A stretch of 21,999 nt of DNA, from positions 1 through 21,999 of the forward strand of contig CANGWP010000018.1 in the NCBI GenBank assembly GCA_947457605.1. The letters run 5' to 3'. How positions within the stretch are numbered: the stretch's first letter is position 1; each line of letters opens with the position of its first letter. Both the position numbers and the translations under genes were made by a program. Under the pieces are notes generated by a model. The model had not been told where the DNA came from. It did no database searches and saw only the letters and a program-made list of their open reading frames with translations. Below are positions 7,503 to 14,293 of this stretch, piece after piece. Source of the DNA: Bdellovibrionales bacterium. GTDB taxonomy: Bacteria; Bdellovibrionota; UBA1018; CAIMNF01.

Positions 7503-8120
7503 TCAATAACTATAGCGATAATAAAGCCATTTGAGGTATTCGAGCACGGTAACCCGGATCGAATACTCATCTTTGCGCCACTCGTTTCGTCCGAAGTGTC
7601 CTGCGTCGAGAGTTTCGGTCCGAAGCCTCACCTCGGAATCAAGAGCACGCCTGAAAATGAAATCGGCACGTCTCATGTGATAACTTGCGGTCACAAGCAA
7701 TACCTGTCTCCAGCCCTTTTGCCGCGCAAAAGAGGAAAAGAGCTGGGCATTCTCAAAGGTATTCTCGCTCACGTTTTCAAATACAAGATTCTCTTTGGTG
7801 AATAGCTTGATGTCCTCACCGGAAACGCCTTGTCCCGGGAGCGCATCGAGACCGGTATTCCGGCCAAGTCCTGACAAAAACAGAACCGGCTCCGCACGCC
7901 CCGCGCGGGATACCCGGATTTTCTTCCAGAGCTCAACGGCAAGAGGAATGCGCCCCTTTCCACCAGCCAGAACCACCACCACTTCAATCTCCCTTCCGTC
8001 ACGGGAAAGATCAAAGGAGTCCGAATAATCATAAATTTCGCCAGCCGCAAACCAGACGAAAGTCACCGCCGTAAGCATCATCCCGACGAAAACAGAGAGG
8101 GCAAGCCCGAAAAAACGCAT
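7503..8120 (-). CDS. YdcF/DUF218 family membrane-anchored protein
   Basis: A 205-residue protein with one N-terminal hydrophobic helix (about residues 4-26, FGLALSVFVGMMLTAVTFVWF), probably an uncleaved anchor with the domain outside the inner membrane. Family marks of the DUF218/YdcF/ElyC/SanA group are VVVLAGGKGRIPLA (48-61), VLFLSGLG, the ENVSENTFENAQ motif and VTASYHMRRA (143-152). Members of this fold bind nucleotide-like ligands, and ElyC and SanA affect envelope integrity, but biochemical roles remain poorly defined. The ATG at 8120 lies 6 bp after the ridA stop, with no clear Shine-Dalgarno of its own, so translational coupling to ridA is likely. Confidence 0.87.
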   Translation of the reverse strand: MRFFGLALSVFVGMMLTAVTFVWFAAGEIYDYSDSFDLSRDGREIEVVVVLAGGKGRIPLAVELWKKIRVSRAGRAEPVLFLSGLGRNTGLDALPGQGVSGEDIKLFTKENLVFENVSENTFENAQLFSSFARQKGWRQVLLVTASYHMRRADFIFRRALDSEVRLRTETLDAGHFGRNEWRKDEYSIRVTVLEYLKWLYYRYSY

Positions 8121-8126
8121 GAGTAC

Positions 8127-8507
8127 TCAGCGAGAGCAGATCACTTCGATCTCAACCAACACATCTTTGGGAAGCCGTGCCACCTCGACGGTCGAGCGCG
8201 CAGGGAACGGTGCCTTGAAGCTCTCGGCATAAATCGCATTCACCTTCGGAAAATCGCCCATGTTCTTCAGAAAAATCGTGGTCTTCACGACATTCGAAAA
8301 ATCAAGATTCGCCTGAGTGAGAACCGCCTTGATGTTCTTCATCACCTGGGTGGTCTGAGCTTCCACATTTCCCTCACCCACGATCGTTCCATTCGAAGGG
8401 TCGAGCGGAATCTGCCCTGAACAAAACACCATCGATCCAACTTCAATCGCCTGGGAATACGGTCCAATCGGAGCCGGAGCCTGGGTGGTCAGAATTTCTT
8501 TTTTCAT
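8127..8507 (-). CDS. ridA: RidA family enamine/imine deaminase
   Basis: At 126 residues it is a full-length RidA (YjgF/YER057c/UK114). These cytosolic trimers hydrolyse 2-aminoacrylate and similar reactive enamines released by PLP enzymes, giving ketoacids such as pyruvate plus ammonia. The key motifs are present: APAPIGPYSQAI (10-21), FCSGQIPLDP (28-37), the substrate-binding arginine R104 in FPARSTVEVARLPKDVLVEIE (101-121) and a C-terminal cysteine (VICSR). Its ATG overlaps the maeB stop (ATGA at 8504-8507). An AAGGAAAGGA stretch 10 bp or more upstream lies inside the maeB end. ydcF follows 6 bp later. The coupling ties its synthesis directly to malic enzyme. Confidence 0.96.
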   Translation of the reverse strand: MKKEILTTQAPAPIGPYSQAIEVGSMVFCSGQIPLDPSNGTIVGEGNVEAQTTQVMKNIKAVLTQANLDFSNVVKTTIFLKNMGDFPKVNAIYAESFKAPFPARSTVEVARLPKDVLVEIEVICSR

Positions 8508-10801
8508 TTGCGTTGTTCCTTTCCTTCGCGATTCGTATTGTAAGCCTCAAATGCGGTGATCGCGGCCATGTTCACAATGTCATTCACATCAGACCCGCGC
8601 TGAAGCACACACACGGGTTTGTTCATTCCGACCAGAATCGGTCCGATCGCCTCGACTCCGCCCATGCGCCACACGAGCTTGTAGGCAATGTTGGCTGCAT
8701 GAAGGTTCGGGAAAATCAGGATGTTCGCATCTCCCGGAACACCGTTGAACGGGAAACTCTCTTTTGAGATCTCAGGCTTGAGCGCTGTGTCCGCCTGCAT
8801 TTCTCCATCCACGATGAGCCCTGGATGACGCTCTTTCAAAATGCGTACCGCATTTCGTGGAGCCTGGGTTGCCGGATGATCATTTGAGCCGAAGTTCGAG
8901 AACGAAAGCATCGCAACCCTTGGTTCGGTACCGGTTGAAGTTTTTACGAGCTCAGCCGTAGTCACCGCGATGTTTGCAAGGGCCTCGGCATCCGGTTCCA
9001 CATTGATCGTGGTATCGGCAAACCAATAGGTCTTCTTTTTATTTGCGATCATGTAAATCCCGGCAAGGGTTTTCCCTGGCTTCACGCCAATCACCTGCAT
9101 TGCAGGCTTAAGCGTATCCGGATAACTCTGCGCAATCCCGCCGATGGTTCCATCCGCAAGGCCCTCTTCCACCATCATTGCGGCAAAATAGGTGCTTTGC
9201 TTCATCAGGATCTCGGCGTTCGCCAAGGTCACGCCCTTGCGCTGACGTTTTTCAAAAAACCGCGCTGCAAACCGGGGCAAAAGTTCACTCTGGGAAGGAC
9301 GGATGATCTGAACTCCATCCATGGCGTCGGTCAACCCGAGCTTCACGATCTCAGCTTTAATCTTCTCGGGGTTACCAAGAAGAATCGGCTCGGCCAGGTT
9401 TTCATCGCGCACGATTTTCGCGGCATGAAGGATCTTCGGATGCTCGCCTTCCGGGAACACGAGCGTGATCTTACGGCCCATGTCGCGCTCGGCTTTCCGC
9501 ACCTGTTTGCGCACAAACCGCATTGCCGTGTAGGCGAAGCCCAGGAAAGTCTCGAGCTTTTCGCGGTATTGCTTCACATCGATCTTGATGCGCGCAACAC
9601 CGGAATCCATCGCAGCCTGGGCAACCGCGGGTGCCACATACAAAAGCGCACGCCGGTCAAAAGGTTTTGGAATCAGGTAATCACGACCGAACTTGAACTG
9701 CTGGCCGCCGTAGGCGCGCGAGACGTATTCCGGCACATCCTCTTTCGCAAGTTGTGCGAGAGCCTTCACGGCCGCCATTTTCATTTCTTCATTGATCGCC
9801 ATCGAGCGCGTATCGAGCGCGCCCCTGAAGATGAACGGAAATCCCAAAACATTGTTCACTTGGTTTGGATAATCCGACCTGCCGGTTGCGATGATCGCAT
9901 CATCCCGCACGCTCAGGATGTCCTGCGGCAGAATTTCGGGCTCCGGATTCGCCATCGCAAAAATGATCGGATCACGATTCATTTTCGCAACCATCTCTTT
10001 GGTCACGATTCCTTTTACCGAAACTCCGACAAACGCGTCCGCGCCATCAAGCGCCTCACCCACGGTACGTTTCTTGGTGTCGACCGCAAATCGCTCTTTA
10101 TAGGGGTTCATGCCCTCGGTGCGCCCCTTGTAGATCACCCCTTTTGAGTCGCACATGATGATGTTCGAGCGCTTCACGCCCAGATTGATGTAGAGGTTCG
10201 CGCACGCAACGGCAGCAGCTCCGCCTCCACAGAACACCACCTTCATGTCCTCGATCTTCTTGTTTACGAGTTCGAGTGCATTCAGGAAGGCCGCACCACT
10301 GATCACCGCGGTTCCATGCTGGTCATCATGGAAGACCGGAATCTTGAGCTTTTTCTTCAACTCTTCTTCAATGTAAAAACACTCGGGCGCCTTGATGTCC
10401 TCGAGATTGATCCCCCCGAAGGTGGGCTCGAGCATCTCACAGGCCCGGATCACATCGTCCGGATTCGGAGCATTGAGCTCGATATCGAACACGTCGATGT
10501 CCGCAAACTTCTTAAAGAGGATCCCTTTCCCCTCCATGACGGGCTTCGAAGCCTGGGCTCCGATATTGCCAAGTCCCAAAACCGCGGTCCCGTTTGAAAC
10601 CACGGCCACAAGGTTCCCTTTGGTCGTGTATTCATAAGCAAGATTCGCATCTTCCGCGATCTTCACACAGGGCTCGGCCACCCCCGGACTGTAGGCCAGC
10701 GACAGGTCTTTCTGGGTGGTGACGGCTTTCGTGGGAACGACTTCGATTTTGCCTTTGCGACCACTGGAGTGGTACTCGAGCGACTCTTCGTAAATTGACA
10801 T
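8504..10801 (-). CDS. maeB: NADP-dependent malic enzyme with C-terminal phosphotransacetylase-like domain
   Basis: A 765-residue MaeB-type enzyme that oxidatively decarboxylates malate to pyruvate with reduction of NADP, supplying NADPH and gluconeogenic or anaplerotic carbon. Residues 1-410 are the malic enzyme: LAYSPGVAEPC (35-45), GTAVLGLGNIG (71-81), GKG with K92, EDIKAPEC (134-141), HDDQHGTAVI (158-167) and the dinucleotide fold FCGGGAAAVAC (190-200). Residues about 440-760 are the PTA domain, starting at ITLVFPEGEHPKIL. In characterised MaeB proteins this domain is not catalytic and mediates acetyl-CoA inhibition. I chose the ATG at 10801 (MSIYEESLEYH), with AAGGA 11 bp upstream. The open frame to 10855 runs into the divergent gene and is unlikely to be used. 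Only 33 bp separate the two divergent starts. Confidence 0.96.
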   Translation of the reverse strand: MSIYEESLEYHSSGRKGKIEVVPTKAVTTQKDLSLAYSPGVAEPCVKIAEDANLAYEYTTKGNLVAVVSNGTAVLGLGNIGAQASKPVMEGKGILFKKFADIDVFDIELNAPNPDDVIRACEMLEPTFGGINLEDIKAPECFYIEEELKKKLKIPVFHDDQHGTAVISGAAFLNALELVNKKIEDMKVVFCGGGAAAVACANLYINLGVKRSNIIMCDSKGVIYKGRTEGMNPYKERFAVDTKKRTVGEALDGADAFVGVSVKGIVTKEMVAKMNRDPIIFAMANPEPEILPQDILSVRDDAIIATGRSDYPNQVNNVLGFPFIFRGALDTRSMAINEEMKMAAVKALAQLAKEDVPEYVSRAYGGQQFKFGRDYLIPKPFDRRALLYVAPAVAQAAMDSGVARIKIDVKQYREKLETFLGFAYTAMRFVRKQVRKAERDMGRKITLVFPEGEHPKILHAAKIVRDENLAEPILLGNPEKIKAEIVKLGLTDAMDGVQIIRPSQSELLPRFAARFFEKRQRKGVTLANAEILMKQSTYFAAMMVEEGLADGTIGGIAQSYPDTLKPAMQVIGVKPGKTLAGIYMIANKKKTYWFADTTINVEPDAEALANIAVTTAELVKTSTGTEPRVAMLSFSNFGSNDHPATQAPRNAVRILKERHPGLIVDGEMQADTALKPEISKESFPFNGVPGDANILIFPNLHAANIAYKLVWRMGGVEAIGPILVGMNKPVCVLQRGSDVNDIVNMAAITAFEAYNTNREGKEQRK

Positions 10802-10834
10802 GAACTTTGCTTTCCTTAGGCTGGAAAGGGTAGA

Positions 10835-12145
10835 ATGAAAGAGATGAAAACTCAAGTATCGGTTTGGGGAAGCCGCATTACGATGATTTTGATTTCATTG
10901 GGGGCGTTTTCCCCTTTGACGTCTGTTACGGCCAACCCGATTTTGAACCCATTTCAGAACAGAACCGGCTCTCATCGCGGTTTTTCGTTTGAGCCTGTGG
11001 CAAGCCTCTTCCTCACCTCCGAGAATTTCGACGAAGATTCCGCACGAGTTCCAATCGCGAACACGGCATCAAACTCCCGCCTCATTTTTGATCTGAACGG
11101 AAGCTTTGGGATCAGCGACGACTTCTTCGCGTTCGGAAGACTTTCGCTCCATTCGGCCCGGGTCTCAGTCCTGGATCAAGTCAGCCAAAGCGGATTCGGC
11201 CTCTCGGATCAACTCGCGGGCTTTGCGTACCGCGCGCTTCGCTCGGATTCCGGAATCAGCTTGAACCTTCAAGGCGAAGTCAGCCTCCCCGCTTACAACA
11301 ACACGGATGCGAAAAATTCAGGTAACGCTTACCTCGGAGATGGGACCATCGATCTGACCGCGGGAGGATTCCTTGAGTTTCCGCTTGGCGCGTCCCGCGA
11401 AATCTATCTCGAAGGAGGAGGTGGATATACCTATCGTTCCAAGGGTTTTTCCGCATGTTTGCCCTACAGTTTGAAACTGAAGCGTGACCCCGCACTAAAG
11501 GGCGTGATGTACGAGGCGGGGATCAACGGACAACTTTCACTCAGGACTGACGTGGCCACCGAGGATCTTCAGGCAAGGAGCGTACTGGACCAGGACAGGC
11601 TTGCAGGCTCCGGGGGGAGCAACCTGATCAATGCATTGAACCCTTCCTGGATTCAGGTCACAGGAAAATTGGGATACAAGAACAGGCACGGCCAAATTCT
11701 TTATGCGGGAGCTTCGGCGCCTTTTTTCGGAACCAATGCAGCCGCAGGCTTTGCCATTACCATCGGCGCGTCTCTCGACTTCGGCCCAAAGCCCAAGCCT
11801 CTGGAGGAGAACCACGAATCTTCCCCAACCCCCGGCACAAGGGCATCCTCTCCCATCCGGGGCAAGCCCAGGCCCCCGCTTTCCAGGAAAATGAACTTCA
11901 GCACCTACGATATGGATGCAAAAATTCTCAGCTCCAATGATCAGCTCTACTTGATCCGGATCAACAAGGGGTCAATGGATGGGGTTGAAACAGGCCAATT
12001 CTTTGACATCTATGCTGAGGGCAGCCCTGTGGCCCGAACCAAGGTAACTCAGGTAAAGGATGAAGAAGCAATCCTGAGTGTGATAGAATATTTTCAAGAG
12101 CGTTCCATTGAAACCGAGTTCATTGCGCGTCGTCTGGTGCGCTAG
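10835..12145 (+). CDS. Outer-membrane barrel-like protein with C-terminal periplasmic-type domain
   Basis: A 436-residue exported protein. The signal peptide covers about residues 1-33 (core ITMILISLGAFSPLTSVTA). Residues about 45-325 look like a beta-barrel: short amphipathic strands such as FFAFGRLSLHSARVSVLD, SGISLNLQGEVSLPAY, EIYLEGGGGYTYRS and AAGFAITIGASLDFG. A Pro/Ser/Lys-rich linker (about 328-362) leads to a compact C-terminal domain (about 365-436: AKILSSNDQLYLIRINKGSMDGVETGQFFDIY...). The 'G...GV..GQ.F.IY' pattern resembles the FlgT C-terminal and related SH3-like periplasmic domains. I cannot name the family. AAAGGG lies 5 bp before the ATG; a second in-frame ATG is at 10844. The next gene starts 25 bp downstream in the same transcript. 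There is no C-terminal aromatic, because the barrel is not at the end. Confidence 0.7.
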   Translation: MKEMKTQVSVWGSRITMILISLGAFSPLTSVTANPILNPFQNRTGSHRGFSFEPVASLFLTSENFDEDSARVPIANTASNSRLIFDLNGSFGISDDFFAFGRLSLHSARVSVLDQVSQSGFGLSDQLAGFAYRALRSDSGISLNLQGEVSLPAYNNTDAKNSGNAYLGDGTIDLTAGGFLEFPLGASREIYLEGGGGYTYRSKGFSACLPYSLKLKRDPALKGVMYEAGINGQLSLRTDVATEDLQARSVLDQDRLAGSGGSNLINALNPSWIQVTGKLGYKNRHGQILYAGASAPFFGTNAAAGFAITIGASLDFGPKPKPLEENHESSPTPGTRASSPIRGKPRPPLSRKMNFSTYDMDAKILSSNDQLYLIRINKGSMDGVETGQFFDIYAEGSPVARTKVTQVKDEEAILSVIEYFQERSIETEFIARRLVR

Positions 12146-12170
12146 AACCTGAAACCATTGAGGAAATGAA

Positions 12171-12923
12171 ATGAATCGTTTGCTTCGCAAATTTTTGATG
12201 ATCTTGAGTCTGAGTGCATTTTCCGGCGCCCCTTCCTTTGCCGCAAAATTCGCAAACCAATTTGTCGAGTTTGAAATGCCCGCAAGCTGGGTTTGCCTCC
12301 TCGAGGGCACTGAATGGGTGTGCCAGAATCAACAAGACCCTGCTAAACGCAAAGAGGCAATCATCATCCTGGCGGCCAAGATTCAGGGTGATCAGGATAC
12401 ATTGGATCAGTATTTGAATTACCTGAAGAACCCGAAGACCTACAGCAACTCCCAAGGCAAGCAGGTCACATCGCAGGTCAAATACTCACAAAACAAGTCC
12501 ATCTCGGAACAACCCTGGGTGGACTCTCTTCACATTGATTCGGAGATCTCGGGCTTCTACACCCGCTACCTTGCAACCGTGAAGGACGGGATCGGGATCC
12601 TCGTGACCTACTCCGTAAACAAGGACAAATACGCGGAATACAGCGCGATGTTCGAGGATCTGGTCAAATCTCTCAAAGCCTTCCGTCGCGAAGGCGGCTT
12701 GAATGCGGCACCCGCTTCAAGCAATCTCTTTGCCGGAGCGAAAGTTCCAACCGACATTTCAAACGACACGGTTTTCTCCCCGGTCGGAGCGAGCGATGAA
12801 AAGCCGAAAGTAAAGGCAGCTGGAGGTCTTGCAGCACTCATGAACGACCCCGTAATCTTTTACGGCGGAATTGCTGCAGTCGCCATTGTGGTGCTCATGG
12901 CAATCCGACGACGCAATCAATAG
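12171..12923 (+). CDS. Exported protein with C-terminal membrane anchor
   Basis: A 250-residue protein with a cleavable signal (MNRLLRKFLMILSLSAFSGAPSFAA) and a hydrophobic C-terminal helix followed by basic residues (VIFYGGIAAVAIVVLMAIRRRNQ). It should sit in the inner membrane with most of its mass in the periplasm. The soluble part begins FANQFVEFEMPASWVCLLEGTEWVC, with a close cysteine pair (C42 and C51) that could form a disulfide. The pattern 'F.MP..W.C' plus a later YSVNKDKYAEYSAMFEDLVKS recalls small PsbP/MOG1-like stress or adhesion folds, but I do not recognise it firmly. GAGGA lies 7 bp before the ATG. It is the last gene before a strong terminator and is probably co-expressed with the barrel gene upstream. 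Confidence 0.72.
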   Translation: MNRLLRKFLMILSLSAFSGAPSFAAKFANQFVEFEMPASWVCLLEGTEWVCQNQQDPAKRKEAIIILAAKIQGDQDTLDQYLNYLKNPKTYSNSQGKQVTSQVKYSQNKSISEQPWVDSLHIDSEISGFYTRYLATVKDGIGILVTYSVNKDKYAEYSAMFEDLVKSLKAFRREGGLNAAPASSNLFAGAKVPTDISNDTVFSPVGASDEKPKVKAAGGLAALMNDPVIFYGGIAAVAIVVLMAIRRRNQ

Positions 12924-12956
12924 CCAGGAAACTTGCGCGGTTTTTGATTTCAGAAT

Positions 12957-12998
12957 CAAATCCCTCATCGATTCCCTTCGATGGGGGATTTTTGTTTC
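12957..12998 (+). terminator. Rho-independent terminator after the 10835-12923 pair
   Basis: AATCCCTCATCG (12959-12970) and CGATGGGGGATT (12979-12990) form a 12-bp stem with one G-T wobble and an 8-base loop, followed by TTTTTGTTT. This is a textbook intrinsic terminator for the plus-strand genes. The stem lies inside the last codons of the convergent gene ending at 12965. A smaller inverted repeat, TTTGATT/AATCAAA (12943-12960), overlaps its left side. Confidence 0.9.
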
Positions 12999-14209
12999 CA
13001 AAGAGTCCCCATAAGCCAAAGCAGAACGAAGGCCCGAAAGAAAATCAAACCGGAAAACAAAACGGTCCACCCCCCCCCGAGTTCACGGGCGGAAAAGGCC
13101 TCGAACCGGTCGATTTCCAGGAGTGCATTTGAAAAGGCAAACGGGTACACAAGCACATTCACCAGATCCAGTAGGATCAACCCAAAGAACAATTTCCGAA
13201 AGCGCCCCCCTTCCTCTTCGGTTGTGAGAACCACGATCAGCATGGGATAAAACCAAAGGTGAAACTGGGTGGAGTACACGCGGTTGAACAGCAAAGCGGC
13301 GCACATGAGGAGTACGCTCTTCGCCTCGATTCTAAGACGTGGAGTGAGCAGAAGGAGCACAATCATCAGCACTGAACTCCAGGCGCTTGCATGCCGTTCC
13401 CACGGGAAACTGCCCCACCAAAGATGGATGACTCCAAGAATGGTGTCCCAGTACAACGGACGCTCCACATGGAACCGGTAGGTGGCAAGCCAGGCATCAA
13501 TGTTTCCGTTTTTCATCAGCGCGGCAATGAGAAACGGCCCGTTCACCAGGGCCGCGACCAAAAGCACAATCCCCGCTGAAACAAGTGCATGTCCGGGCAC
13601 CTTTTTCCACTTGGTTTTTGATTTGCACCAGAGCCCGTATTCTTGGATCGCGATGAAAAGAAGCGGGAAAACCTTGATCATGGCTCCGATCGCCCACCAA
13701 AGAGTGGCCTGATGATGATTTCCCCGACGATGGTGGCGGTAGCCAAGAAGCACCGGGGTCAGGACCACTGCCTCAAAACGGACCGGCGACAAAATCAGGA
13801 ATGTCGGGAGCACCAGAAACAGGAACACACCAAGAAATGCTCGCTTCGCACGAATCTCGACAAGAATGGAATAAAAAATAAAAGCATTGGCCACATCCCA
13901 GATGCTCATGACCACGGCATGCAGATGCAAAAACCGGGTGGAATCGCCCCCTGGATTCAGCTTTGCGAAAATCCAGTACAGCATTCCAGCCCCGACCGGG
14001 TACTCTTTTGAAAAATCCACAAAAGGCACCTCGCCGAACGAGGATCTCTTCATGAAATCAAGCCAACCCCAAAGGTCAACAAAAGTATGATTGATCCAGG
14101 CACTCGATTCCCTGACAAAAAACCACCCCATCACCAAAGCGAGCCCCTTGAGCAAAAAGGCCAGTGCTGTCAGCTTCAGCCATTGATTCCCGGTATTCTC
14201 AGTCGCCAT
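12965..14209 (-). CDS. Polytopic membrane glycosyltransferase-like protein (GT-C, GT87/DUF2029-like)
   Basis: A 414-residue protein with about 9-10 hydrophobic helices and the loop layout of GT-C enzymes, which use lipid-phosphate-linked sugars on the periplasmic side. The first large loop reads FGEVPFVDFSKEYPVGAGMLYWIF (about 58-81). The 'G..P..D...EYP.G' pattern with acidic residues is what GT87/DUF2029 and related proteins carry at the catalytic site. Later come a RFEAVVLTPVLLGY helix, KVFPLLFIAIQ (the K.FP motif common in DUF2029 members) and a NRVYSTQFHLWFYPML segment. No partner glycosyltransferases lie next to it, and the sugar and acceptor are unknown. The ATG at 14209 has only a weak GGGAT upstream. 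It is divergent from the M2 peptidase gene and shares its 3' end with the terminator of the opposite gene pair. Confidence 0.75.
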   Translation of the reverse strand: MATENTGNQWLKLTALAFLLKGLALVMGWFFVRESSAWINHTFVDLWGWLDFMKRSSFGEVPFVDFSKEYPVGAGMLYWIFAKLNPGGDSTRFLHLHAVVMSIWDVANAFIFYSILVEIRAKRAFLGVFLFLVLPTFLILSPVRFEAVVLTPVLLGYRHHRRGNHHQATLWWAIGAMIKVFPLLFIAIQEYGLWCKSKTKWKKVPGHALVSAGIVLLVAALVNGPFLIAALMKNGNIDAWLATYRFHVERPLYWDTILGVIHLWWGSFPWERHASAWSSVLMIVLLLLTPRLRIEAKSVLLMCAALLFNRVYSTQFHLWFYPMLIVVLTTEEEGGRFRKLFFGLILLDLVNVLVYPFAFSNALLEIDRFEAFSARELGGGWTVLFSGLIFFRAFVLLWLMGTLWKQKSPIEGNR

Positions 14210-14293
14210 ATCCCAAATCTTGCATCACCCGCCCCTGATCGTCGCGAAAATTGTTTGCCATAGGTCCCGCTTTTACCTTACTTTGTGCCCATC

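Noticed and set aside
9197..10147. Long plus-strand open frame (316 codons) inside maeB
   Set aside because: It is antisense to conserved malic enzyme/PTA sequence; its translation is His/Arg-rich and looks like no protein. It is a shadow frame.
10802..10855. 18-residue upstream extension of maeB
   Set aside because: It would overlap the start and ribosome site of the divergent gene, and MaeB proteins normally begin near MSIYEESLEYH.
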